A stretch of 64,000 bases of DNA, taken from positions 930,001-994,000 of the forward strand of contig JNKP01000001.1 in NCBI GenBank assembly GCA_000702085.1. Reading direction: 5' to 3'. The DNA is from Lachnospiraceae bacterium P6A3. Its GTDB lineage: Bacteria; Bacillota; Clostridia; Lachnospirales; Lachnospiraceae. Below the pieces are notes generated by a model. That model was not told the origin of the DNA. It was given only the letters and a program-made list of their open reading frames with translations, and searched no databases. This document shows positions 34,581-43,770 of this stretch, in pieces (position 1 is the first letter of the stretch; every line of letters starts with the position of its first letter). Made by a program: the position numbers and the translations under genes.

Positions 34581-34742
34581 TCACTTAACTTCCTTGTGGA
34601 GGGTATGTCTTCTGAGTCTCGGGCAGTACTTTTTTATTTCAAGTCTTTCAGGGTGCGTCTTCTTATTCTTAGTAACGGTGTAATTTCTGTCACCGCACTC
34701 AGTGCACGCAAGGGTGACCCTAACTCTCTGATCTGTAGCCAT
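34581..34742 (-). CDS. rpmG: Ribosomal protein L33, paralogue with an incomplete zinc ribbon
   Basis: A 53-residue L33. The first pair C13/C16 (ACTEC) is intact, but the second CxxC is CPRL, so C40 remains and the fourth ligand is Leu43. The protein at 4728-4877 keeps all four. Bacteria often keep a zinc-independent L33 under Zur control to replace the zinc form in starvation. This gene lies 22 bases behind znuA in the same direction, after a Fur-family operator, which fits that scheme. Too short to be listed by many gene finders, but the match to L33 is unambiguous. Confidence 0.93.
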   Translation of the reverse strand: MATDQRVRVTLACTECGDRNYTVTKNKKTHPERLEIKKYCPRLRRHTLHKEVK

Positions 34743-34764
34743 ATATACCTCACAAAATCATCCG

Positions 34765-35763
34765 TCAGTTAAGAGCCTTCTTAAGAACCTCAAGGTTATC
34801 TGTCATAACAGAAAGATAGGTAACTCCGTTCTTAACATCTGCAGATGTGGTTGCCTGCATTGAATCAAGTGCATAGATTTCCTGATCCTTGTCTGCAGTA
34901 TTGTCACGAATGGTCTGTGCAATCTTCTGATCGCTGTTTTCGATAGTTATTATGGAATTAAGACCGAGTTCATCAACCTTGGTTGAAAGGAAAACAACAG
35001 TTTCAAAGCTTGCTTCGGTCTCTGCGGAGCAACCTACGAATGCAGCATAATAATTTAAGTTGTAATCATCGGTAAGATATCTGAAAGGGAATCTGTCTCC
35101 GAATAATACGGTATCGAATGCAGCACCCGAAACAGCTGCCTTGTACTCTTCATCAAGTGCGGAAAGCTGAGCTTTGTATGCATCATTGTTTGCCTGATAT
35201 GCGGATGCATTGTCGGGATCTGCCTTAGCAAGTCCGTCTGCAATTGCATCACAAAGAACGGAAGCATTTCTGAGAGAAAGCCATACATGCTCGTCGTATT
35301 CAACTTCCTCTTCCTCGCCTTCTTCTCCTTCTTCCTCCTCTTCTTCAGCCTGCATACCCTCGACTACCTCTTCCTCCTTGACACTGTCGCCGAGAACTTC
35401 AAGAAGATTGATAACTACCATATCGGGATTAACAGACTCTTTAAGAGCATCATCTACCCATCCGTCGGACTCTCCGCCAACATATATAAAGATGTCACAA
35501 TCGGATATCTTAAGAATATCGGAAGCAACCGGCTGATAGCTGTGAAGATCCACACCGTTATCAAGAAGCATGGTGACATCAGCATCCGCAGCTTTATCAC
35601 CGAGGATCTGCATAACCCAGTCATACTCGGGGAAAATAGTGGTGACGATGGAAAGCTTATCGGAACCGTTTGAAGCAGCAGCGCCCGAGCCCTGTCCTGC
35701 GCAAGCCGTAAGCAAACATGCTGCGCAAAGCATAGCGGTTATTTTAGCGATCATTTTTTTCAT
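34765..35763 (-). CDS. znuA: Zinc/metal ABC transporter substrate-binding lipoprotein (ZnuA/AdcA family)
   Basis: A 332-residue lipoprotein with signal and lipobox LTACAG (Cys near residue 19). It belongs to the cluster-9 metal-binding family: SIVTTIFPEYDWVMQILGD, then D-LHSYQPVASD with a His ligand near 68, and DEHVWLS with the second His near 158. Between them the usual His-rich loop is replaced by a run of Glu with few His (about 128-155). The third His of the family is absent (FGDRFPFRYLTDDY). ATG 35761-35763 has GGAGG upstream. No permease or ATPase gene adjoins; the next gene is the L33 paralogue. Confidence 0.88.
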   Translation of the reverse strand: MKKMIAKITAMLCAACLLTACAGQGSGAAASNGSDKLSIVTTIFPEYDWVMQILGDKAADADVTMLLDNGVDLHSYQPVASDILKISDCDIFIYVGGESDGWVDDALKESVNPDMVVINLLEVLGDSVKEEEVVEGMQAEEEEEEGEEGEEEEVEYDEHVWLSLRNASVLCDAIADGLAKADPDNASAYQANNDAYKAQLSALDEEYKAAVSGAAFDTVLFGDRFPFRYLTDDYNLNYYAAFVGCSAETEASFETVVFLSTKVDELGLNSIITIENSDQKIAQTIRDNTADKDQEIYALDSMQATTSADVKNGVTYLSVMTDNLEVLKKALN

Positions 35764-35791
35764 AATTACAAAAAACCTCCATAAATCAATT

Positions 35792-35806
35792 TGAAAACCA
35801 TTCCCA
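35792..35806. promoter_or_regulatory. Degenerate second Fur-family half-box
   Basis: TGAAAAC-C-ATTCCCA: left half matches the primary box at 35842-35856, right half is poor. It lies 50 bases nearer to znuA. Confidence 0.3.
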
Positions 35807-35841
35807 ATTTTAACCGTGAGGTCCTTTTCTGTCAATAGAAA

Positions 35842-35856
35842 TGAAAATCATTTTCA
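35842..35856. promoter_or_regulatory. Fur/Zur-family operator of znuA-rpmG
   Basis: A perfect 7-1-7 inverted repeat TGAAAAT-C-ATTTTCA, the architecture of Fur-family boxes (Fur consensus TGATAAT-n-ATTATCA). It is 79-93 bases upstream of znuA, where a promoter is expected. The cargo (zinc-binding protein and zinc-poor L33) argues for Zur. Confidence 0.7.
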
Positions 35857-35881
35857 AATTTTCACATAAAGTCTGTCAGGG

Positions 35882-35920
35882 CAAAAGAAATCCCCTCCAA
35901 GTCTTACACCGGAGGGGATT
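35882..35920 (-). terminator. Terminator of the galactoside operon
   Basis: Perfect 10-bp stem AATCCCCTCC/GGAGGGGATT (35911-35920 with 35889-35898) and then TCTTTTG on the minus strand, six bases after the GH36 stop. Confidence 0.85.
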
Positions 35921-35925
35921 CCAGC

Positions 35926-38322
35926 TTATTCTTTTTCCATAAAATAGATCCTTGATGCGAAATCGGGGAAATGTCTGACCTCGGAATTAAATCCCGTACC
36001 GCCGAAAGCAGCTTTCAAATGAACTCCGGAGTACATAAGTGCCGAGCCGGATGCTTTCAGATCTTCATTCTCCGTATCCATCTTAACGAACTTTGCCACA
36101 ATGTCGATCAAAAGGCCGTCCTGTTTCAGATGTATGGGAGATGCGGTATTTACCAGATCTCCGAATTCCCTGACATCGATCTTAAGCGAGCGGTTGTAGA
36201 AATGATACATCTCATCTTCTTTCAGTCCCTTTGCAAAGTAGGTATGGAACTGGGAATTGGGAACAACCAGCTTTTGCATCAGGAAGCCCACAGCCTTTTC
36301 CTTATCATCGCTTACAACAGTCCACTCCGTAAGATTTCCTTCCGCATTGGGATCTGCCGATACACCGTTTACGGGAAGCGAACCGGCATTCCTTCCGCGG
36401 TGGAATTCTCCGAACTGTAAAACGGGTCTCCACTTTTTATAAAGCTCTATCTGGGCCTTGATCGCAGCAAGGTCTTCTTTTTTCATATCGCAGAGATTGC
36501 ACTCGTAACCGAACACACCGAATGCAGCCACATTGAATCTGGTCTCAAGAGATGTCTCACGAAGAGTCTGATGATTGGGACTTGCGGATACATGTGCGGA
36601 AAGTACCGACATGGGATATCCGTAGCTGTAACCTGTCTGAATCGCTGCTCTGCAAACGGGATCCGTATCATCGCTTGCCCAGATCTGAGGGAAGTAACTT
36701 AGTATGCCCAGGTCGAATCTGTTTCCGCCGGATGCGCAACCTTCAAAGAGGATATGAGGGAACTTTTCCGTCAGTATCTTCATTACCGAATACAGGCCGC
36801 AAATATATCTGTGGAATACTTCACCCTGTTTTTCTGCGGGAAGATGCTGCGAATAAATATCCGTAAATGTCCTGTTCATATCCCACTTTACATAAGAGAT
36901 ATCCGCAGAGGAAAAAACTTCGCTGAGTTTATCAACGATATAATCACACACTTCGGGATTGGTCAGATCCAGAATCCTCTGCCATCTTCCTTCCGAATGA
37001 TCTCTTCCGGGAATCTGGATTGCCCAGTCGGGATGTGCTTCGTAAAGCTTGGATTTTTCGGAAACCATCTCCGGCTCCACCCATATGCCGAATCCCATTC
37101 CGAGAGCCGTGATCTTATCCGCAAGAGATTTAAGTCCTCCGGGAAGTTTCTTAGGATTAACGTCCCAGTCACCGAGGCTGGAGTGGTCGTCATTTCTTTC
37201 TCCGAACCATCCGTCGTCCATAACGAGAAGTTCTATTCCTACTTCCTTACCTGCTTTGGCAAGCTTAACCAGCTTCTTTTCATCAATGTCAAAATATGCA
37301 GCTTCCCAGCTGTTTAAGAGAACGGGACGCTCTTTCTTTTTCCATTCGCCTCTTACTACATGTTCACGTACGAAGCGGTGCATATGAGAGCTGAGACCGT
37401 TGAAGCCTTCCGCGGAATATGACATTACTGCTTCGGGAGCTTCGAACTTTTCTCCGGGAGAAAGCCTGAACTCAAAACCGTCGGGATTTATGCCTGATAA
37501 AAATCTTGTTTTTCCGAAAGGTGATACCTCTGCAGCTTCATAGTGATTACCGCTGTAGATCAGATTAAAACCGTACACATCTCCGAAATCCTCGGAAGTA
37601 CCTGCAGGATGTATCATCACGAAAGGATTCGCCCTGTGGGATGATTCTCCGCTTCTTGATGAGTTTACAAATTTACCTCTGACAAGAGGAATGGAAGTTT
37701 TCTGCATCTCCCTTGCCCATGCGCCGCCAAATGTTGTAAACACATAACCCGAACGGTCAAGATCGATCTGCGTACTCATCAGTCTCTTAAGAACAATCTC
37801 TGAACCGGAAGTATTTTCAAGAACAGGCATCCTGCATATACAGTCGCAATCCTCGTATACGTAATAGTGAAGATGCAGCTTAACACCCTTTACCTTCTCG
37901 GAAAGAGTAATGCACAGATGCTCACACTTTCCGCTCTCATCATAGGAAACGGGAAGAGTGTCCGATGCAGGTTCTTTATCGTCTATAACAAAGCTTTCAT
38001 ATTGAAAATCACATGTGGATGACCCGTCGGAAAAAGTGATATCCGCAAAAGGATCCCTTAAATCTCCCTTTCCGTATGAACTCATCTCGAGTCTCACATC
38101 TTCAAGTGAATACCCACAGTGATCATTGTCATATATACATGTGTTACCCGGAGCAAAGGCATGCTTTTCAATAAGAGCATCAAGCGCTCCTTCACCCTCT
38201 TTTACGGTAATCTTTCGTCCGTAGTAAAGATGCTCAAGCTGCCCTGTGGGAAGCAATGCAAAAGCATATGTGGTTTTAGGAGTATCAAGAACCCATGCAT
38301 GATCATATATATGACGTATCAT
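35926..38322 (-). CDS. GH36 alpha-galactosidase
   Basis: A 798-residue intracellular enzyme (no signal peptide) that removes terminal alpha-galactose from melibiose, raffinose-type sugars or galactomannan fragments. An N-terminal beta-supersandwich (about 1-330) precedes the barrel. Motifs include LLVMDDGWFGERNDDHSSLGDW near 365, nucleophile Asp in YVKWDMNR near 480, FEGCASGGNRFD, and the acid/base Asp in SDDTDPV near 551. Length is that of the large tetrameric GH36 group. Last gene of the TetR-GH2-GPH-GT-B-like-GH36 operon. Confidence 0.94.
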   Translation of the reverse strand: MIRHIYDHAWVLDTPKTTYAFALLPTGQLEHLYYGRKITVKEGEGALDALIEKHAFAPGNTCIYDNDHCGYSLEDVRLEMSSYGKGDLRDPFADITFSDGSSTCDFQYESFVIDDKEPASDTLPVSYDESGKCEHLCITLSEKVKGVKLHLHYYVYEDCDCICRMPVLENTSGSEIVLKRLMSTQIDLDRSGYVFTTFGGAWAREMQKTSIPLVRGKFVNSSRSGESSHRANPFVMIHPAGTSEDFGDVYGFNLIYSGNHYEAAEVSPFGKTRFLSGINPDGFEFRLSPGEKFEAPEAVMSYSAEGFNGLSSHMHRFVREHVVRGEWKKKERPVLLNSWEAAYFDIDEKKLVKLAKAGKEVGIELLVMDDGWFGERNDDHSSLGDWDVNPKKLPGGLKSLADKITALGMGFGIWVEPEMVSEKSKLYEAHPDWAIQIPGRDHSEGRWQRILDLTNPEVCDYIVDKLSEVFSSADISYVKWDMNRTFTDIYSQHLPAEKQGEVFHRYICGLYSVMKILTEKFPHILFEGCASGGNRFDLGILSYFPQIWASDDTDPVCRAAIQTGYSYGYPMSVLSAHVSASPNHQTLRETSLETRFNVAAFGVFGYECNLCDMKKEDLAAIKAQIELYKKWRPVLQFGEFHRGRNAGSLPVNGVSADPNAEGNLTEWTVVSDDKEKAVGFLMQKLVVPNSQFHTYFAKGLKEDEMYHFYNRSLKIDVREFGDLVNTASPIHLKQDGLLIDIVAKFVKMDTENEDLKASGSALMYSGVHLKAAFGGTGFNSEVRHFPDFASRIYFMEKE

Positions 38323-38342
38323 AAGCTTCTCCTTACGGGATA

Positions 38343-39842
38343 TTATTTGTTCTTCATTCCCATTGCTATCTCGACAACTTTGTAAGCGCCATCATAAATT
38401 CCGGATTTCTTATTGGCGATGATCTGTCTGCTCATATCATCAAGAAGCGATGTTCCGAGGAATCTGTCGATCATCTGAAGGGTATGAGGAATGTCCCTGC
38501 ACTCGAGAGTTCCGTCCCCTATCTCCGCAGAATGAATCGCACCCCACATCTCATGCTTTCCCACTCTTCTGATAAAGAGTTTGGGTACGGGATAAAATGC
38601 AAGCTCCGAAGGTTTTGTTACAAGAACGTCACTTCCTCTCATCAGGAGGTTGGTGCAATAAACCGCTTCAAAAATATTTTTGTGCCAGAATCCGTGGATA
38701 CCTGCGATATCTTTATCGGGGTCGAGTGTCTTTTCTGCAAACTTCTCGGTATCCTCCCAGTTATCCATATGCTCTGTGCAAAGAGCCTCCATGCCGGGAA
38801 TTTCCTTTTTGAGTTCATCCCATACATTTCTGTAATCGCCAACATTTACAAACAGAGCCGCATTGCCGGATCTGATCTGAGGAAGCAGGTAATCAATTAT
38901 CGCAGCGAAGATTTCCTTCTGAGCTCCTGCTCCTCCGATGGTAAGAAGGAATCTCATGGGCTTTCCGTTCGCTCTTCTCTTCATCCTGGCTTCGCAGTCT
39001 GCTTCGATATTACTTACAAGCTCGTGATCGATATAATGACCGGTGTATTCCAGCGATCCTTCGGGCATGGGCTCGCATACTTTGTCCTTGTTCATTCCGT
39101 TCAATATGCTGTAACCCATATATGCGTTATGGCACTGTACGGTATGAACCGCGCCCTCGGCAAAATGAAGTGCCATGGGCCAGTTATCGGGAATCGCATT
39201 GACAACATATTTCATTCCCGCATGAAGAGCTGCCTGAGCGGGCCATACATGAGTTCCGACTACAGGAATATCCTTGGGAACATTTCTGTAAACCGGTGCC
39301 ATGAGTTCCGCATTCTTCTGATCGGATGCGTTGTATGATATAGCCCTGAACCCTTCATAGTTAACAGGCTCCCAAACGAGCTTGTTGAATATGGGATTCT
39401 TGGACATTCTGGATCCCAGCGAATACAGATCGTTCTGGGCTCCTATAACCTTGGTACAGGTCGTCTCACCGTAGGAATTCAGATCCATCCAGTAAGGAAC
39501 ATATCCCATGGACTTTGCGGCAGAGGCTATAGCCATTGAGATACGGTAGTGTCCGAAGCCCATACGGATATTTCCGACGATGATACCTTTTTGAAGGTCC
39601 CAGCCTAAAGCCTCGGCATTCCTTGCGGGATCGTAGTGGGCATTCTTGGAAAGGTCTCCCACCAATACATTGTTTACCCCGAGACTGTCTCCGATATACT
39701 TATTCTTCTCTATCCTTACGGGATAGTCTTTTTCGGAATCGTCTCCGAATTTCTTGATAAATTTCTTTTTTGACTTAAGTGCTTTCTTATAATCACGGGA
39801 ACTGATCCTGTTCCCGAAAATCATTTTTGATCTGTCAGCCAT
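38343..39842 (-). CDS. GT-B-like protein of unknown function in a glycoside operon
   Basis: A 499-residue soluble protein. GIIVGNIRMGFGHYRISMAIASAAKSMG near residue 85 resembles the GxGH loop and first helix of GT-B glycosyltransferases of the MurG/MGDG-synthase type; FLLTIGGAGAQKE (about 300) matches the start of the second Rossmann domain, and LLMRGSDVLVTKPSELAFYPVPKLFI (about 395) the sugar-nucleotide-binding loop. Yet the C-terminal part is unusual and its neighbours all degrade or import glycosides. It may be an inverting glycosyltransferase, an epimerase-like protein of the same fold, or a phosphorylase-like enzyme. Activity not assignable. Confidence 0.65.
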   Translation of the reverse strand: MADRSKMIFGNRISSRDYKKALKSKKKFIKKFGDDSEKDYPVRIEKNKYIGDSLGVNNVLVGDLSKNAHYDPARNAEALGWDLQKGIIVGNIRMGFGHYRISMAIASAAKSMGYVPYWMDLNSYGETTCTKVIGAQNDLYSLGSRMSKNPIFNKLVWEPVNYEGFRAISYNASDQKNAELMAPVYRNVPKDIPVVGTHVWPAQAALHAGMKYVVNAIPDNWPMALHFAEGAVHTVQCHNAYMGYSILNGMNKDKVCEPMPEGSLEYTGHYIDHELVSNIEADCEARMKRRANGKPMRFLLTIGGAGAQKEIFAAIIDYLLPQIRSGNAALFVNVGDYRNVWDELKKEIPGMEALCTEHMDNWEDTEKFAEKTLDPDKDIAGIHGFWHKNIFEAVYCTNLLMRGSDVLVTKPSELAFYPVPKLFIRRVGKHEMWGAIHSAEIGDGTLECRDIPHTLQMIDRFLGTSLLDDMSRQIIANKKSGIYDGAYKVVEIAMGMKNK

Positions 39843-39866
39843 ACTTTCCTCCTTGTCTTATCCGGA

Positions 39867-41318
39867 TTAATACTGTGCGGACCAGGGATCGGTTGTTTTC
39901 TTGGCTTCAAGTTCTTTGGTTATCTCGGAAATCTTGGCATCGTTAAGAATGTACTTCTTATAAAATACGATAAGTGCAACGATGAGTCCCGCAACGGGAA
40001 TTATTGCCATTGTCATTCTGAGTCCGAGCTTGGAAGATGCGGATACGGCCAGTGAATAATCGATTGCTTCACCCGTGTCTTCCACATCCTTCTGGAGATT
40101 ATTGATCTGAAGGCAGATTGATGCTGCGAATGCTGCAACACCGCTGGCAAGCTTAACCACGAATGTCTGCATTGAGAAAATGACACTCTCGTCACGTCTG
40201 TTGTTCTTGAGTTCACCGTAATCTACGGTGTTAGCCAGAAAGACGGTGGTGATAACCTGAAGAACTCCGTTTGCCGCAAAGATGAAGAATCCGGGTATGA
40301 AGAGAACATATACGGAAGTCATATTCGTAAATGCGATAACAAAGAGAGTCGCATATCCGGTGATGGCACTGATGATACATACGTAGAAGATCTTTACATT
40401 GCTAAGGAATCTTCTCAACAGAGGATAGAATACCATCATGGATATGATCTGGGTTCCGCCGCCGAACATGTTGAATAATGTATAGCTGTCACCCCAGGTC
40501 GTTCCGCCGAAATCGTACTTGAAGAAATAAATTACGAGGTTCGAAGTAAGGTAGATTGATGAGTTGATGAGAACTATGGCGATAACAACGGTCATTGCCT
40601 GATCGTTTGATATAAGTGCCTTAAACATATCGCCTACTGATGCGGTCTTCATATCAACAAGGCTCTGCTCTTTAACTGCAAGGCAGGTGATGGCTATGAA
40701 GACAACAAAGAGTATCGCGATGATAAGCGCAAAATATTTAAAACCTAAGATTTCCTTTACGGTGTCGCTTGCTCCGGTGCCTGCAAAGCTGTTACCGAGA
40801 GTCTGAACAAACTTTACGGTGAAGATGGTAACAAGCGCACTTCCTACTCCGGCGCAGCTTCTTGCGAGAGTGGTAAGACCTTCTCTTTCTTTTCCGCCCT
40901 TAGTAAAAGCGGGGATCATTGACCAGTAAGGAATATCCATCATGGTATATGTAACGCCCCAGAGGATATATGTGATCGCAGCATATGCCACAAGTCCCTT
41001 TGCATCAAGAGAAGGAGGGCACGCAAACATTGCAAATAAAACCACCGCGTTGGTGAGTGTTCCGATCATAAGCCAGGGGCGGAATCTCCCCCACCTGGTA
41101 TGAGTCTTTGCCACAACGACTCCCATGATGGGATCGTTGAATGCATCAAATACTCTCGCAATGAGAAGAATGAGTCCCATTGCAACCGAGTTCACTCCCA
41201 AAAGGTCCTGAAAATAATACAGAACATAGCTTGCGGAAAGCATGTACACCATGTCTTTTCCGACTGCCCCAATACCGTATGCGGCTTTTTCGCCGATTGT
41301 TAAACCCCTATTATTCAT
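39867..41318 (-). CDS. GPH-family glycoside:cation symporter
   Basis: A 483-residue protein of the MelB/GPH branch of the MFS, about 12 membrane helices. The N-terminal ARVFDAFNDPIMGVVVAKTHTRWGRFRPW has the conserved cation/sugar-binding Asp pair and the R-WGR-RPW loop. ATG 41316-41318 was chosen because AGGAGG lies 6 bases upstream. It sits between GH2 and GT-B-like genes, so it probably imports the galactoside or glucuronide that they process. Confidence 0.92.
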   Translation of the reverse strand: MNNRGLTIGEKAAYGIGAVGKDMVYMLSASYVLYYFQDLLGVNSVAMGLILLIARVFDAFNDPIMGVVVAKTHTRWGRFRPWLMIGTLTNAVVLFAMFACPPSLDAKGLVAYAAITYILWGVTYTMMDIPYWSMIPAFTKGGKEREGLTTLARSCAGVGSALVTIFTVKFVQTLGNSFAGTGASDTVKEILGFKYFALIIAILFVVFIAITCLAVKEQSLVDMKTASVGDMFKALISNDQAMTVVIAIVLINSSIYLTSNLVIYFFKYDFGGTTWGDSYTLFNMFGGGTQIISMMVFYPLLRRFLSNVKIFYVCIISAITGYATLFVIAFTNMTSVYVLFIPGFFIFAANGVLQVITTVFLANTVDYGELKNNRRDESVIFSMQTFVVKLASGVAAFAASICLQINNLQKDVEDTGEAIDYSLAVSASSKLGLRMTMAIIPVAGLIVALIVFYKKYILNDAKISEITKELEAKKTTDPWSAQY

Positions 41319-41332
41319 AATGCCTCCTTTGA

Positions 41333-43759
41333 TCAAATCTGAGGTGCTCTGTCCACCTTAATATTAAATGTGATCTTGATCTCCCCGGCCTGCATATTAA
41401 CTATATGAAGTACTGCTTCCCCTGCTTCTCCGACGGTTTTAATATAAGTTCCTCCCATGCCGCCTTTGAGTGAAACGGCTGAAGGGCCGATTATCTTCAC
41501 GGGACCGTCAGCCCTCAGAAGAACAGGTTCATTGAAATAAGGAATGTGATTTCCGTTCTGGTCCTCGGCTCTGATCCTTACGGCTGCGACATCGTAAGTT
41601 TCTCCCTCGACCAGTTCGGTCTTATAACACTCGGCGGTAATTCTGATCTGTCTTGCAACCTCTTTGGTAATGCTCTTTACGACTTCACCGTCTTTTAATG
41701 CATCAAATCTGTAGGTTACCGCATCACCGCCCCAGTTACCGACATATTTTCCGTAGAGCTGGTTGGCCTGCTCCATGGTCATCCTGTAAACGGTAAGGCA
41801 TTTTGCCGCGATGGCCTTAGCCTTGGTACCGAGATCGTCCATTCCGTAAAGTGCGTACTGGTTAAGAAGGAATTTAACATCCTCTGCCTGTGCGGGTGTG
41901 AAATCCTCACCCTTTCTGATGGCATCACCCACATAATCGTCAACGAGTATGGGACCGTGTGAGAGATGCTTATAAGGCGAATCGGAAGGGAAGTATTCCT
42001 TGATAAGGATGTCATTCTTATACATCTTTACGCTGTCGGCATTTGTATAGATCCAAGCCTCTCCGATCCTGCTCTCGGGATGTTCTCCGATATCCATGGA
42101 GGACGAAAGTTCAAGAACGGGTTCGTGTGATCCCAGCGCCGCGTATACATATGCGGCAAGCTTCGGGTTCCTGAACATATCGGTTACACCGTGATAGCAG
42201 ATACGGTCACCGCTTCCGAAATCTTTATGTGTGTTGTAGTCGAACATACACCATCCGAAGGATCCTGCGATGTCTCCTTCCGATGCCACACCGTCAAGAA
42301 CCTTGGCATGTCTGAGAGAATGCTCTTTTCTGTGCTCCTCATCATCGAAAGCTTTGGTGGGATATATATGTCCGCCGTACTCGGTAACGATATAAGGCTT
42401 GGTTACATCGGAAGTAACCGATTTCTTGGGATTACATCCGTCGGTCTTTCCGCCGGTATGCGAGAAATCATTGAATGTATATACATCCTCCAAAAGCTCG
42501 CTCTTCTTAAAGCACCTTACACCGCCGGTCTGTCTCGAAGGATCCAGGCTTCTTGCGCAGGAGTTTGTTTCAACATAGAAATCGTGATCGTCTGCGGATT
42601 CGTTGATCCTTACGCCCCAGAGAATAATGGAAGGATGATTCCTGTACTGAAGGATCATATCCTTGGTGTTCTCCACTGCCTGCTTCTTCCAGTCATCTCC
42701 GCCGATATGCTGCCATCCCGGAATCTCGGTGAAAACAAGAAGTCCGATCTTGTCACACTCCGAAATGAATGCATGGGACTGAGGATAGTGAGAGGTTCTT
42801 ACGGCATTGACTCCGAGTTCATCCTTGAGGATCCTTGCATCCTCTGCCTGAACGGAATCGGGCATCGCATATCCCACATAAGGATAGCTTTGATGGCGGT
42901 TAAGTCCTCTTATCAGATATTTTTCTCCGTTCAGATAGAAACCGTCAGTCTTCCATTCGGCGCTTCTGATACCGGTGGTAACAACCTGTTCATCAAGAAC
43001 CTTACCTTCTTTATTGATAAGCTTTACCTTTACATCGTATAAAACAGGCGCTTCGGGATACCACTTTTCCACTTCACCGGGATCGCAGTCAAAAGAGATT
43101 GCCGAGCTTTCTGCCGGAAGTTCCCATGAAGCGATTTCTTTTTCGGACTCATCGCTGCCATGCTTTTTGATAAATTCTTTAACTACGATGCCTTCTTCGG
43201 TTTCACCTTCGGCATAAGCGGTTGTGATAAGTTTGACACCAGTGTCATTTATCTCTGAGTATATGAAAAGTCTCTCCATATGGGCAGCATCATATACATC
43301 CAGATATACGTTTCTGTAAAGACCACCGTATGTCATGTAATCGATGACATGTCCGAAGGGAGGCTGATCAAGGTCTTCCCTGCTGTCCAGCTTTACGGAT
43401 ATAAGGTTTTCGCATCCGTACTTTAGGAGGGAAGAAACATCTATGGTAAATGCGGTATATCCGCAGTAATGTCTTCCGGCTCTGTCACCGTTTACGTAAA
43501 CATCCGCATAATGAGCGGCTCCGTCAAAGGTAAGCTTTATGCATTTTCCTTCCCATTCCGCAGGCACATCGATATGCTTCCTGTAAAGGGTAAGCAGCTG
43601 GTATTCGGATTCGTCAAAATAATTAAATGCGGTTTCTTTTACCGTGTGGGGAATCCTTACGGTCTCAAATGCGGAATCGTCATATTCGGGAAAAAGCATT
43701 CTGTCTTCATAGTTAGAAGTGAATTTCCAATTCTCACTTAAGAAAAATCTTTCCTTCAT
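41333..43759 (-). CDS. GH2 beta-galactosidase/beta-glucuronidase-type hydrolase
   Basis: An 808-residue intracellular enzyme. Sugar-binding jelly roll (about 1-170), immunoglobulin-like domain, TIM barrel (about 275-560) and a C-terminal beta region with DUF4982/Ig-like character. The acid/base Glu is in GVRINES near 386 (usual form NE) and the nucleophile Glu in VTEYGGH near 458. The barrel start GLNRHQSYPYVGYAMP fits GH2. Beta-galactosidase is favoured by the alpha-galactosidase in the same operon; glucuronidase cannot be excluded. It is 11 bases after the TetR gene. Confidence 0.9.
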   Translation of the reverse strand: MKERFFLSENWKFTSNYEDRMLFPEYDDSAFETVRIPHTVKETAFNYFDESEYQLLTLYRKHIDVPAEWEGKCIKLTFDGAAHYADVYVNGDRAGRHYCGYTAFTIDVSSLLKYGCENLISVKLDSREDLDQPPFGHVIDYMTYGGLYRNVYLDVYDAAHMERLFIYSEINDTGVKLITTAYAEGETEEGIVVKEFIKKHGSDESEKEIASWELPAESSAISFDCDPGEVEKWYPEAPVLYDVKVKLINKEGKVLDEQVVTTGIRSAEWKTDGFYLNGEKYLIRGLNRHQSYPYVGYAMPDSVQAEDARILKDELGVNAVRTSHYPQSHAFISECDKIGLLVFTEIPGWQHIGGDDWKKQAVENTKDMILQYRNHPSIILWGVRINESADDHDFYVETNSCARSLDPSRQTGGVRCFKKSELLEDVYTFNDFSHTGGKTDGCNPKKSVTSDVTKPYIVTEYGGHIYPTKAFDDEEHRKEHSLRHAKVLDGVASEGDIAGSFGWCMFDYNTHKDFGSGDRICYHGVTDMFRNPKLAAYVYAALGSHEPVLELSSSMDIGEHPESRIGEAWIYTNADSVKMYKNDILIKEYFPSDSPYKHLSHGPILVDDYVGDAIRKGEDFTPAQAEDVKFLLNQYALYGMDDLGTKAKAIAAKCLTVYRMTMEQANQLYGKYVGNWGGDAVTYRFDALKDGEVVKSITKEVARQIRITAECYKTELVEGETYDVAAVRIRAEDQNGNHIPYFNEPVLLRADGPVKIIGPSAVSLKGGMGGTYIKTVGEAGEAVLHIVNMQAGEIKITFNIKVDRAPQI

Positions 43760-43770
43760 ATCTGCCTCCG

